Of a DNA stretch of 64,000 nucleotides, positions 1 through 12,730 are shown one piece after another (the stretch's first letter is position 1; every line of letters starts with the position of its first letter). Under the pieces are notes generated by a model. It was not told the DNA's origin and searched no databases. It saw only the letters and a program-made list of their open reading frames with translations. The translations under genes and the position numbers were made by a program. Source of the DNA: Marthasterias glacialis (lineage: Eukaryota; Echinodermata; Asteroidea; Forcipulatida; Asteriidae); contig OU452232.1 in the NCBI GenBank assembly GCA_911728455.2, forward strand, positions 2,019,501-2,083,500, given 5' to 3'.

Positions 1-884
1 ATCAAAATAAACAATGGAAGTCTTCAAATTTTCTCCACCATTTCACAGGGAGGGTGGTTTCGTCCAGCAATTTTTAGCCCAGAAAAAATATTTAGACTGA
101 GCGTGTTTTGTGCCCACTGAATGCTAATATTGAGTCCCAAATGATGATTTTTTGAGTAGCATTTGATACATTGTGTGGAGCGTTTTTGCTATGCTATACA
201 AGGGAAACCGTCCATTGTTTCAAATGGAAATGTTTCTCTGGAGGTTGTCAACGTTATAATCACTGAGCTTTCAGTTTGAATCTACTTGTATCACATCCAT
301 GTCTCAACTTCATTTGCGCGCAATCAAAGCAAAAAAATTTGTCTTTCTGTTACGATCGTTTCACACCACATCGTCACTTCTTGTCAAGACTAATCTGAGA
401 CTTGGCTCCGTACGAACCAAAGCATATTTAACATGAATGCAAGTAGGAATCATGACGTCAAGAACAGCAATTCATGATGAAGAATGTTCTTCGAAAAAAT
501 ATTCAACACATTCTGTCAAACACAAAATCTGTCACGTCAAACTCCGCTCCGTAATCCCTGCCGTTGCCCGACATATTTTTTTATCGCGACGTAAAAGCCA
601 AGAGGTTGCATGAGACGTATAGCTTAGAACTGGATATCACATCGGCACGGATTGATTATGTCAATATACTTTATGTTAGTCAAGTCTTGACTCATAATCT
701 GTCTCAACAGATCAACCATTATGACTAATTAGTATGTGACTTGGCTTAAAGGTGCCTTCATACTCAGTGTTTCGCTCTGGATGATGAAGTCAGCGAGGTG
801 GTCCAAATAGAACTGCCGATGGAGTCCAAAAATTGTACACCGTGCAAATTCTACTGCTCCACAAATTTGATTCCATCTTTACTA

Positions 885-1062
885 TTAAAGCCCCAGCTCA
901 ACATTGTTAAACTGACTGTAAATGCTTCCATTCTTTGCATCAATCAAGATATATGTAATAAAACCAACCTGTGAAAATGTCAGCTCATTTCATTGTTTCA
1001 CGTGCGAGTAAATGCATTATCTTTATGGTTTTTTTCTTACCAATGTTGAGCTGGGGCTTTAA
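885..1062 (+). mobile_element. TTAA-flanked MITE, copy 1 (internally deleted)
   Basis: Short element with terminal inverted repeats. The left end reads AGCCCCAGCTCAACATTG and the right end is its reverse complement, CAATGTTGAGCTGGGGCT. Both ends are bordered by TTAA (885-888 and 1059-1062). It has no coding capacity. At 178 bp it is shorter than the copies at 19.9 and 63.1 kb, so the middle is deleted. TTAA targets are typical of piggyBac-type transposition; assignment to that superfamily is inference. Confidence 0.85.
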
Positions 1063-4000
1063 TGAAGATGTGCAAGATGGAAACTATCCAGTAAATAGTG
1101 AATGAAGATGTCGTGTTTGTGAAGCAAATGATAAGACGCTTGATAGATGTATTGCTCTGGTGAGGCACATGTTCAGGACACAATCGGAAACAACTGCCAG
1201 CATCTCAGGAGCGTGTCATCATCATTAACTAGCCGATATTCATATTTCTTGTAATTACAGAAAAAAAATCACACCTGTTTTCATAATTTCATAGAAAGGT
1301 AAACAATATCTATAATAGGTACACATTCACACTACCTGAATATCTAACATCACATTATTCTAGACTCAAGAAATATGCCAGATACCATGAAGAACCTACC
1401 GAGATCCTTGCAGATAGACCTTTGACCGTTTGGTTGGTGTCACACAGTATAAATGAACAACAAGATGTATACAGGCATACCAGCTACAAAGCATACTGAG
1501 GAGCCGGTACACATGGTACAGTGTAAACTCAACCAATGAAACCACTGAATTGATAATCCCAAAGCGTTTTTGTTACCAAAGCCTGTCTTTATCCTTAAAG
1601 ATTAAAGACAGGGTACCAATCATGTCAACATGATAAACACACTGAAATTTCCTGTTTGAAATGATCTTTCCTTCAATAAACAAAAAAGCAAACCATGACT
1701 GTTTCACAGACATTTTCACAGGTTAATTGTTCAGTCGTGTTTCTTAAAACCTACTCCTAAATAACTGAGAATGATAAAACCCAAGCATTGTCTTGGTTGA
1801 GTTCACCCTTTAAGTTATAGGCCAACGTAATAAGGAACATGTCGGCATGGAGTCAACTAGCTCAAACCGCTGGATGGAATTTATTAAAAATTGGACGGAT
1901 AAGTGCGGTATTTATATTAGCCTTAAGTTTGTCTGATATGAAAACAGTCTTAGCGGTTTGATTATCTCTACTTTGGTTTCTGGAAAACTCGTTAGAGAAA
2001 TTATGTTTTAATAAAAATATAACATGACATGACATGTATTACTTACTGTGACTCATGCAGTACATGTAAGTAGAGTGATTACCCAGTAGAGTAAAGGGCT
2101 CCACTGACAAATTTAGGCCATTTTTTTCCCCTTTAAATAATTATTGGAAAATATGTTTGTTTTTTTCTTAAGGATTAAAATATATTGGGATGAGACATTT
2201 CTCAAGACGAGTGTCAGGAACTTCCATGAAAAGGAAAGTACATGTTTCTACAAAGATGAATTGACAAGAGTTGAGTTTAAAGAAATAGCAACCAAACAAT
2301 GGATTATTACTGTACAGTAAATTAAAATAAGAAATTTGGTTTGTTCAGGTATTTTTTTATTTTTTTGAACGAATAGAAGTGCACCGGCAGCAGAAACATT
2401 TTAACCGTCTCAAATTTCTTGTACCAATGCTGAAATATTTACTTTGTGTGTCCATTATTTGTTTGAGAAATACGGAATCTATTTATAAATTTTACAAAAA
2501 GTGTATTTCTTTATTCTTCCTTTTTTCTACTTTTTTTACTAACTAATAGCGTATAGTTTTAGTAAATGATTTAGAAATTCAGCAAACTTAAGTTGTAATT
2601 ATAAACATTAAAGTTTCGTGGCCTGATTTCCCAAAAAAAATTGCTGGTTTTTTTTTGTGTTTTTTTTGTTTTTTACTTTTTTCTTTGAACACATTTTGAG
2701 AGATGATGCTGTTTCAAAATGAACAGCAAACAAAAACTAATGTCTTGAAAAACAAATTGCTTTAAATTAAACATAAATTTGTAAACAAAACAAAATAATA
2801 TTCTCACAGTTTGGACACACTGTTTTTGTTGTACAAAAATTAAACACCCTGAAAATAAATGGGGCGTCCTCTTGTTTTAAAGATGAAATTCCCTGAAATT
2901 CCAGGGTGTTACTTTTTTTAGACGATCAACAGACTCTACCTCACCATAAAATGGAAAACTATAAATAGGGCTATATTTTTCATCCCTTGTTGTTTGTATG
3001 TTCACGACTTTCAAGGTAAAAACACATACATCCCTGATTAAAAAAAACCTGAAATCAAGAAAATAACTAACAAATCATCGGCTTGATTTTTAAATTTAGA
3101 AAAACAATGTGGACATCCCTTTTCTGACTAGGACACTATGATTCGTAGTACTAATTATCCTAAATCATGTACAGCCGTTACTTAGGATTTAACCTTCATG
3201 AGATAATACTTATTGTACAGTGATGATTAAGAATCTATGCAATATGAGCGGTAGGTCTTGCATCCCGCGGTAAGGTATAATACATGGGCTCATTATAAAA
3301 CTGGACCCATTGGGTGACCTGCTACAGTAATATACATGCACAACCTAATCATAAAATAACGCCTTCATTTGGCCCTGGTTCTTCTGATGATCATACACGC
3401 ATCGTTGTCTATGTCAGTATCACAGCCCCGGAAACAGGATCCCTGGGTGGGCTTCACTCACTGTCAGCCCTTCACGATGGCCGGCCACAAAATGCCAGCG
3501 GGTCATGACATTTTAATCTACACTAGGATGCGTTATGTGTGACAATTCCTTTTTCTTAGCCTAGATCATAAGAGCTGTGTAACGTTTTCTCATATTTTCA
3601 GGGTTGGTCGGGACGCGAGCACGACTTGAGCCTATTTGGATGAGTGGGTTCCAGAGAGTGCTGAGCTGTGAACGATGCACTTCAATTGCGCACAACTACA
3701 ATTTCAACTTAAATTAATTGCTTTAGAAACACTGGTACGAACATAAAAAGGGCGGCTGTGTCAAATTACATTTAAAGAAATTAGATTGGGTGCTTGGGTA
3801 AAAAGGGTGTTTGTGTTCCAGGGTAAAAAGGTTGTTGTACGCCCACATTACTACAGTCCGAGTTTCCGTAGGGAATAAGCGGAGTAAAGGATTGATTTTT
3901 TACAACACAATTATAGAAAAAAAGGGTTTAATACAATCAAAGGAATGATGACCAGTTTAATACATTTAACCAAACTCACTAATTGACTGTTTTGTTGCTA

Positions 4001-4188
4001 TTTGAAACTATTGGTCCATGGACTACGTAAATAGAATTTGTGGATGGGGCATTATGGCCCTACCTTAATCATGTGCAGTCTAGGTTAAAGGTCCTGTCAA
4101 GTGGCATTCTTTCACATTACATATTTGGGGGCTTAGTATACGGTTTTTATTGAGTCTGTATTTTTAGGAGACTGTTATGGGTCATTAC

Positions 4189-4435
4189 CTTTTAATTCAT
4201 CCCTCAAAATTGAATCCATTTTGACAATACCTGGTGGCCACGCTATTGTGGCACAGATCTGGGTACCGAATGACAATGCACACGCAGTGACAATGCCCTT
4301 TCCTGACCATTTAGCTCTGGTATGCTTCACTGCAGCCGCCCAAATTTGCCTGTATTTTGGATCTGATGGGCATATGGACAGACTGACACCATCTTTAGTA
4401 GTGTTGCAACCAGCAACAATACATGTTGACTGCAT
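4189..4435 (-). pseudogene. Decayed THAP-type zinc-finger domain
   Basis: The minus-strand frame begins MQSTCIVAGCNTTKDG and continues through SICPSDPKYRQIWAAAVKHT and a downstream Trp. This is the start of a THAP (C2CH) DNA-binding domain: the first Cys-x4-Cys pair, a proline-rich turn and a Trp-containing helix. The second half is degraded. Where the family has Cys-x2-His, this frame has CATIAW, so the zinc-binding His is missing, although a tail SILRDELKG still resembles the end of a THAP exon. A donor-like AG|GTAATG follows at 4188. It may be the first exon of a THAP gene or of a THAP-containing transposase that has decayed. No partner exon was found nearby. Confidence 0.6.
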
Positions 4436-5008
4436 TTTCCATATATAACGATAGCCAAAAATCAAGAGATTTGTTCATAGAAACTAAGCGCATATGAAGT
4501 TACATAAGGTTGCATGTTGTATCACATCCCCACGTATTGATCACCGCGCACCGATCAACAGCTTGTTCCTATAACTATGTCACAAAGTTGTCCCCTTTCA
4601 CAAATGTAGATGAGCAGGTTTCACCCCTTATTTTAGCCATAAAAACCTCCTATAAATTTTGAACAAACTTTCATTTACAGGTTTAATAAGTGCATCTTTT
4701 AAACTGGAAAAAATGTCCAATTTATAGAACCTTGAAATACACAAAACAATTGCGTGCAAATTTTCATCAAGACTTCATATGAATGAATGCGTGAAAGACA
4801 AAAATTTTGTTCGATGACAAGCTGTTGTACCGATACCTGATTTAGCATTTTGGAACAATTTCTTCTTTAAATGATTGGTTTTCACAGCCAAAACACGGAG
4901 GATCGAACTGTTCACATGAAATGTCGCTGAGTGAGATGACTTTTGAGTCTAATAAAAATATTAATGCATTTAGAAATACATGTATTTTACCAGAGGCATA
5001 AACTTTCG

Positions 5009-5235
5009 CGGCTCCATGGTTCCGTGTTTAGTGGCACTCCCTATGCCCTAGGTAACGGCTGATGTTTTGCAATTCACGGTGCATGAATTTGACATTTCCT
5101 CGGTCAAGAAACAAAATGGAGGATGATAAAGAGAGTTTCTTTGTGCCAGCGGTACCCTCATGAGAAAAAACATTCTGGCAATTCAGGGATGGGACAACAA
5201 GAAAAGAAGAATCCCGGCGGCAACTGGTTAAATTA
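5009..5235 (-). repeat. Dispersed repeat, third copy of the 58.7/62.4-kb family
   Basis: Contains GGCTGATGTTTTGCAATT, GAATTTGACATTT and GTTTCTTTGTGCCAGCG in the same order as the repeats at 58690-59215 (opposite strand) and 62130-62660 (same strand). No open frame is conserved between copies. It is an interspersed element of unknown type. Confidence 0.7.
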
Positions 5236-5724
5236 AAAGAGTTCCTGATTGGAAATACCCAACAGGTTGCTGTGCATTTACAAATACCAACGATCCTGTA
5301 TTGTCAAAATGGACAAATAAAAGTCATACATCTCAAATCCTGTTGAGAACTACTCTAAAAATAGAACCAAAAGCTGGTGTTCAGCCTAATTACTCTGGTG
5401 AACTATGTGAAGTCGTACATGTTGCACATTGCTAGTAAGTGGGTACCGGTGAAAGTGTACACATGCCTGGAATTTCATGTGGGCTTATTAAGCTGTGCGA
5501 GTCTCGTGCAACTTGTTTTGAACTATTCTGCCTTGTTAAAGAGATTGGTTTTGTTTCATTCACAATGCTAAACTGATGTACATTGTGGGAACCCAGCACG
5601 CAAAGCTAACAGGGTCTCAAGACCATTGACAACTTCACTCTGAACTTATTCTTGGTGTCCCATACAAATAGACTATATCCATAGATTTTAGAGCTGCCCT
5701 TTTCTCAGAAAAAAGACACCTTGT

Positions 5725-5845
5725 CCAGGTCTGATTGCTTCGCTCTTGAAAGGGCAAAGGCACCAAGGCATTTTCTTCTTGATAGAAGCCACCTCTATGA
5801 TGAAATTGTACATTTGTACTGGAACATTTCAAGGGCACCGAGGCA
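5725..5845 (+). repeat. Dispersed repeat shared with 45325-45440
   Basis: The order CAGGTCTGATTGCTT, CCAAGGCATTTTCTTCTTGA, and GGAACATTTCAAGGGCACC is repeated at 45325-45440. Looser relatives rich in AAGGCC/GGCCTTG occur around 23.2, 28.0 and 30.8 kb. It is non-coding and its class is unknown. Confidence 0.65.
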
Positions 5846-6720
5846 ACAACCAGGTTCTCCTTTGCCTCTGTAAAGTACCAGGTGTACTTGATCCTAGGGT
5901 TGAATTTCCAGGCCGGCATATAAAAGAAATATTTTGCTACTAAATAAGATTTGCTACTAAATAAGACCATGTCAAAACAAACTCTGCTTTTACCAACTTA
6001 ATACCTCAATTTAATACTCTACAGAGAGATTTCTGGTGTTTTAGTTTTGTTTTAAATCGTTAGAGGATTGTCTGAAATTGTGAAAAAGGATTGCTGTGGT
6101 TTGAGTATAATGACACTAGCTTCTATTGCTTGAGTATTTTTGGAGAGAAGTATAACCAACTTCTACGAGATCACAGTTAAATAATAATTTAGCAACCTAA
6201 CCACCTGCTGTTATTTTCACTACAAATTTACAAACCATATCTCTTCATTTTGGCCAGTCATTTGTGTACAACCACATGTGAACAAGACACCTTTTAGTCC
6301 AGCATCCCACTTCTGCCATCAGTTTGTACACTCTCCTTATTGGGATTGCTCAATATCAATCTTACTTTGAAATACTGGAATGTCTTCCTAGTAATTTGTT
6401 TTCCTACAGAGTTAGCTCATAAGAAATGACTAAAGCGCATCAACAACTATCAACAGCCATACTGATTTCCGCTGAACGTTTAAAAGAATGTTCTTCAAAT
6501 TTGATGCAACAGAGTTTATTTTCTGGCCTTGTTTTCTAAGGAGTAAGTGAGAGGTTATATTAGGGTTAAATTAATTGCACAACATTATCTTCAACTACAG
6601 GTGAGTTTATACCACTGTGTAAGATATTGCTTAACACTGTGCCACTTGATCACATTTTTACTCTAAGTGTTTGTGATTGATTCATGTAGCTCAAATCATG
6701 GCAGTGATTATCGCAGCATG

Positions 6721-6885
6721 GTGTGCTCACTGTACACCATTGCCGCTTACTGTACACCATTTCTGTTTACTGTACATAATTTCCGCTTACTGTAAACCAT
6801 TTCTGCTTACTGTACACTATTTCTGCTTACTGTAAACCATTTCTGCTTACTGTAAACCATTTCTGCTTACTGTACACAATTTCAT
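6721..6885 (+). repeat. 20-bp tandem repeat
   Basis: About eight diverged copies of a 20-bp unit, TTTCTGCTTACTGTAAACCA, with variants such as CCGCTTACTGTACACCA. Simple minisatellite in presumed intron. Confidence 0.85.
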
Positions 6886-7492
6886 TGATATCCTCATTTA
6901 GAGAAGAGGAGACCAATCAGGGTAGGAGTGTATATCCAAATTGGGATAGTGTACATGTAAGTCAGTTACAGCTTACACTATTGCAGAAGGTATCAGGACT
7001 GTCTTATGCTAGGTTTTCCTGATCGGACACCATTGGTATCCTCATCTGGGAAAAGAGTAATCCAATCAGGGCAGATATTTATCCCAATTGGGAGAGTTTA
7101 TTTTATGACTGAGTGGCACTACATCATTAAGCAACATCTCAACACACCTGTATAAATCCTTCAAACATGCACACTTACTTCAACAAAAGAAATAGTTCAG
7201 AAATGAAGAGTAACAGAACTATGTGAGGTTAAGGTGAAGTCAAAAGAGTATGGGGTAAATCAAAAAGGAATAAATTTGCATATATTATACCTTTGGTCGC
7301 ACCGCGGGGGTGACTTTTTCTGGCGGCTTGAATATCAAAGGAGAAAAGTATGACATCGATGAATATGGGGAATATGTATTTTACACAGATACAATTTTAA
7401 AAGCTCACTAATTATTTCAATTGACTATTCAGAGTGACTCGGCCAAGTTTATGGGCTTAATAAACCTTATGCATCTGACATCACTTGAGTAG

Positions 7493-9150
7493 GATGGACG
7501 AATGGGGTTGGAGGAATGGGGTTGGAGGAATGGGGTTGGAGGAATGGGGTTGGAGGAATGGGGTTGGAGAAATGAGTTTGGAGGAATGGGGATGGAAGAA
7601 TGGGGTTGGAGGAATGAGGGTATTAGGAATAAGGTTTGAGGAATGGGAATGGAGGAATGAGGTTGGAGGAATGGGGTTGGAGGAATGAGGTTGGAGGAAT
7701 GGGGTTGGAGGAATGAGCTTGGAGGAATGAGGTTGGAGGAATGAGGCTGGAGGAATGGGGTTGGAGGAATGAGTTTGGAGGAATGGGGTTGGAGGAATGA
7801 GGTTGGAGGAATGGGGTTGGAGGAATGAGGTTGGAGGAATGGGGTTGGAGGAATGAGGTTGGAGGAATGGGGTTGGAGGAATGAGGTTGGAGGAATGGGG
7901 TTGGAGGAATGAGGTTGGAGGAATGAGGTTGGAGGAATGAGGTTGGAGGAATGGGGTTGGAGGAATGCGGTTGGAGGAATGGGGTTGGAGGAATGAGGTT
8001 GGAGGAATGGGGTTGGAGGAATGAGGTTGGAGGAATGGGGTTGGAGGAATGAGGTTGGAGGAATGGGGTTGGAGGAATGAGGTTGGAGGAATGGGGTTGG
8101 AGGACTGAGGTTGGAGGACTGAGGTTGGAGGAATGAGGTTGGAGTAATGAGGTTGGAGGAATGCGGTTGGAGGAATGGAGTCGGAGGAATGAAGTTGGAG
8201 GAGTGGGGTTGGAGGAATGAGGTTGGAGGAATGGGATTGGAGGAATGAGGTTGGAGGAATGGGATTGGAGGAATGGGGTTGGAGAAGTGAAGTTGGAGGA
8301 ATGAGGTTGGAGGAATGGGAGGTGTGGGAGTTGGAGGAATGAGGTTGGAGGGATGGGAGGTGTGGGAGTTGGAGGAATGAGGTTGGAGGGATGGGAGGTG
8401 TGGGAGTTGGAGGAATGAGGTTGGAGGAGTGGTATTTGAGGAATGAGGTTGGAGGAATGAGGTTAGAGGAATGCGGCTGTAGTGGAGATGGAAGAATGAG
8501 GCTGGAGCAGGGTTGGAGGAATGGGGATGGAGGAAAGAGGTTGGGGAAAGAGGTTGGGGGAATGAGGTTGGAGAAATGGGGTTGGAGGAGTGGAGTTGGA
8601 GGAATGAGGTTGGAGGAATGCGGCTGTAGCGGAGATGGAAGAATGGGTTGGAAGAATGAGGCTGGAGCAGGGTTATAGGAATGGGGATGGAGGAAAGAGG
8701 TTGGAGGAATGAGGTTGGAGAAATGAGGTAGGAAGAATGAGCTGGGGCAGGGTTGAAGGAATGGGGGTGGAGAAATGGGATGGGAAGAATGGGGTTTGAG
8801 GAATGCGGCTGGAGTGGGGTTGAAGAAATGCAGATGGAGGAATGGGGTTGGAGGAATGCGGCTGGAGTGGGGTTGAAGAAATGCAGATGGAGGAATGGGG
8901 TTAAAGAAATGGAGATTGAGGAATGGGGTTGGAGGAATTGTGCTGTAGCGGGGATGAAGGAGGTTTGAGGTTGGAGGAAAGGGGTTGTAGCAGGGATAGA
9001 GGAATGAGGCTGGAGAGGGGTTAAAGGCATGGGGCTGAATGAATGGGGTGTGAGGAATGAGGCTGGTGGAATGAGGCAGGAGCGGGGCTGGAGGAATGGG
9101 GTTGGAGGAATGAGGTGGAGATTGTAATGGAGGAAGAGAGGTAGGATGAA
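7493..9150 (+). repeat. 1.65-kb minisatellite, 14-bp unit GGAATGAGGTTGGA
   Basis: Over 100 copies of a purine-rich 14-bp unit, GGAATGAGGTTGGA or GGAATGGGGTTGGA. The array is most regular at 7500-8100 and more diverged to the right, where longer higher-order units (e.g. around 8470 and 8620) appear. The unit length is not a multiple of three and lacks stops on the minus strand, so two overlapping minus frames of over 500 codons run through it as Ser/Pro/Leu/Phe repeats with a 14-residue period. These frames follow from the repeat arithmetic and are not evidence of a gene. The plus strand has dense GG runs. Confidence 0.95.
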
Positions 9151-10236
9151 AGGATCTCCAGGTAGGTCTATGCAACAGAATTTGGCCTATCGGATTATAT
9201 TTGAGCCCATCTTACATACTCGCAATTTGACAATCCACTACGTTCTGCTCCTTTTTTAGCCTGCTCTAACTTCCTCAATGGGTGTGGTTAGAACAAGCTT
9301 TGGCTGAAACGTAGAGTTTACCACACCCATAGGTGGATAGAAACCACCAATCAACATGTACAAATGTATTTCCCAATTGGAATCGTAAACCAAACCAAAA
9401 AGCATCTTTCTACAATATTAAAGACAACGTATGTGATAGCAAAACTTATCACACTCCCAAAAGTTGTTAGTTTCAATCTGAAAGCTCACTGATCATATCA
9501 AGTTCATACCAGTGCCAGTCCTCCAGAAAAATATTTGTCTTTAACACTATCAAAGTTAAGAAAATAGCATTTGTTGCTTACATTGATTGCCACAACCACA
9601 AGACGCCCGATTTGAACATACAGAAAATCCCTCACAATACATTATCACTTTTAAAGGCGTTCTTTTTTCTGAAATTTTCGCAGGTTGGTTGAATGATAAG
9701 TATATCAGAAACCAGAGGACGGGAACAAATTTAATTTCCCTTTAAGTTAAAAGTATGCAAAACTCTGATAATTTGTTATAGTTTTCCAAAGTCAAGTCAA
9801 GTGTTCCACTGGACTTGGGTTGGAACACCGATGGTATTGAATGTCTAAAGACAAAATTTTTTCTTTAATGCTAATCGATTTTTAATCGAGATTTGAATAA
9901 GTCATATCGGAACACGGAAGCTTCAGAACTGACATCATGAATAAAACATCACAATAAACGTTTGATTTATAAAGTGATGAATAATTCATGAGCTGATTAA
10001 AACCCATGAATAATTAATGTCATTAGTACTTCTCACCGTGTAATTAATGGTAGGAGTTGATGGAATAGTGCCCGGAGGCTGATTTCAATGAATAGTAAAT
10101 CAAAAGTCCTGACCGTGTAATTACGGGCTCATCAAGCCCACAATCTGCCATTCTGATCTTACTGAAATAGGGCAGGTCATCGTAATGGACAAGCCATACC
10201 TCACCTTTTATATCACACTCCTAAACAAGCGTCTAC

Positions 10237-10654
10237 TCATAATTACTTTATGACAGGAAACATCGTAAAGGGGGTCACTTTGCATCCCTCACGTTAGCAA
10301 TTTTTTTACCAACGGTTGTAATTTTTTTTAAGTACCTGAAACCACCAAAAGTGTTTCAACATGGGACATGCAGGCTAATACTGGAAATAATTGAGTTTGA
10401 ATTCATCTGATGTTTTTAATTGTCAGTTTTAAATCACCCTCAAAATTGAACAGAAAAATCTACTGCATTTTCTGTCCTTTTTTTTTGAACAAAATTACTA
10501 ATTCTATACAACTCAAAATAATTTCATTGAAACATTGTTGACACACTTCTGGCTGGTTTCAGGTACTTTAAAAAAGTTACAACCATTGGAAAAACTGCTA
10601 ACGAGACGGATGCAAAGTGGCCCCCTGTGTTTCCTGGCATAAAGTAGTTATGAA
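10237..10654. mobile_element. Foldback element with ~110-bp inverted arms
   Basis: The left arm (from TCATAATTACTTTATG through CACTTTGCATCC and GTTGTAAC-like sequence to AAGTACCTGAAACCACC) is repeated inverted at the right end (GGTTTCAGGTACTTT, GTTACAACCATTGG, GGATGCAAAGTGGCC, CATAAAGTAGTTATGA). The arms are about 110 bp with small mismatches and the centre is about 200 bp. There is no open frame. It is a non-autonomous DNA transposon of foldback type; the superfamily is unknown. Confidence 0.8.
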
Positions 10655-12089
10655 TGAATGGATGGTTTCAAGTGCAGTGTACTTAGACAAAAGTTACAAT
10701 CATTGGAAAAAATAAGTGACCACCTTGGCAGTGTTTCGTGTCTTCTACCAAACCCTTAACCACTGTTGCATGTGTAGAAATACAAACCTCATACAAACAT
10801 GAAACAGGCATGACTATTGATGAAGACTGCCTGAAGGTTGGATTATGTTCCACCCTTATACAATTCCTAGGCGAATTGCGGCGTTAAAGCTAAGATTTCT
10901 GGGTGCATAAGTTGTAAGCCAGCATTATCTCTAGTTCATTAAAACTGCTAACTGAAAATCAAAATCAATTTTTGTTCCAAATATGTTTGGCTTCATGGCT
11001 GCTACGAGTGCAGTTTTCTGGGTTTTTAGATGTGAGCCAGCCACAATTATAAGTAAACTCTTTGTTACCAAGAAATCACAGTGAACAATCTGGCGAAGAA
11101 TATACTAACTCTTTCATACCTCCTTTTCAACAAACTCAAGTACTTTTTATTCTTCAGTGACAAAGTGCCAGAGAATTGATTTATAAAAACATAACCTTGA
11201 GATAATCCTTACATCAGTGGTTTTCAAATGATTGTTTATAACATGGACACCAAGAAAACTGTGTATCCAAGGATGAGGCTGAGCACCATAGTTTGTGATC
11301 TGCAGTTAAAGTTTTTTATTTTCTCATTCCAGAAACATAGTTCCCCTTGAGAAAATCTTACAAAAAATGTTTGTAGTACAACAAGAACTTTACATTGATT
11401 TGTTTATCCATTTTGGAATGATATCATTTGTATAGCGTGTGTGCGTACTGATGCACCAACTGGAGGTAACAATGTCCATTTCACTGCATGGTCCCATGCA
11501 CTGTCTGTACCACCAAGACGACCTCCAAAATGGCTGACTGGGCAGCCAGCTGATGAATAGACAACACTGTCCACGTACATGCAAGGAGGTTCAGTAATGT
11601 TTAGGAACTCATGCCAATGTACTGTACGAGTACCCATGTACATCTCCTACAAGCGCATGATTGTGAAAGTTGAGAATGATGACGAACCGTGATGAAAAGC
11701 CAATGTGAATACCTGAGCCTGCAGGCGACCCGATAAAGGATGCATTCCCCATTTATGACTGACTACCCAATTAAACTTTCTTGCTAATTACCCCCAGGGA
11801 GTATGACCCCTTTAAAAAAATAAAACAAGAATTAAGTTGTGAATTTATAGACGATGTACCCTCTGATGTCACGGCGAAAACAACGCATTAATTTTTGCCT
11901 GTATGCGCACACATCGTACTTTGCATATATTTAAATGAGTAGTAAATCATAGGTCATAAAAACAATAAAAAAGTAGCCCACACCGCGAGTGGCCTTTGGG
12001 CCTTGTGATGGGCGAATTGCATGAAGAAGAAAAAACAAAATATAAAAAAAGTCCACCATTGCTTTAATTTGTTGCAGGCCTACCCCTCT

Positions 12090-12730
12090 ACACCTCCTGG
12101 CTCTACCACTGTAGGAACACACAAGATTGATATCCGAGGTATTTTGGACAGGAACTTTCCCATACCCATCAAAATCCTTCAACACCCTTTTTGGTGTCTG
12201 ATAAGACTGATTGGTCATCAACAAGCATGCAGAAAGTGGTTTGGAGGATGATTGCCCACCCCCTCCCCCACCCCCACTTCCCTTTGCACCCATACGATGA
12301 GGAACTCCCCATCAATCAAAGTCTACCAACACCCTAAAGTTTGGTGTCTGATCAGATTGATTGCTTCAGTGTGTCATCGACATGCAAGCAGGAAGTGGTT
12401 AGGAAGATGGGCGACCTCCCCCACCCCCCACTTCCCTTTGCACCCATGCGATGAGGAACTTCCCCATCAATCAAGACTCCCAACACCCTAAAGTTTGGCG
12501 TCTGATCAGATTGATTGATTCATCAACATGAATGCAGGAAGTGGTTACGAAGATGGGAGCCCCACCCTCCTTCCACCACTGCTTCCCCCTTCCTTTGCAC
12601 CCATTCGATCCACCATTGCAATCCCACATACATGTACATGTAACCCATAAAATCTGAGGAACTTCCCCACCAATCCAAGTCTCCCAGCACCCTCAAGTTT
12701 GGTGATCAGATTGATTTGCCCGAGCCTGAT
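12090..12730 (+). repeat. Diverged ~150-bp tandem repeat, about four units
   Basis: The block GAGGAACTCCCCATCAATCA, then CAACACCCTAAAGTTTGG, TCTGATCAGATTGATTG and GCAGGAAGTGGTTA recurs with spacings of about 150, 154 and 200 bp. Each unit also carries C-rich CCCCACCCCC and CCCTTTGCACCCAT segments. Non-coding. Confidence 0.8.

Noticed and set aside
6721-6885. CRISPR-like regular repeats
   Set aside because: The 20-bp units are directly adjacent with no unique spacers, in an animal genome.
7429-9175. Two overlapping minus-strand frames of 533 and 564 codons rich in Pro, Ser, Leu and Phe
   Set aside because: They are translations of the 14-bp minisatellite in different frames, with the same 14-residue period. 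No domain, signal or splice support.
11404-11643. 79-codon minus frame (MYMGTRTVHWHEFLNITEPP...) that looks protein-like
   Set aside because: No recognised family and no matching exon nearby. Kept only as a possible unknown exon.
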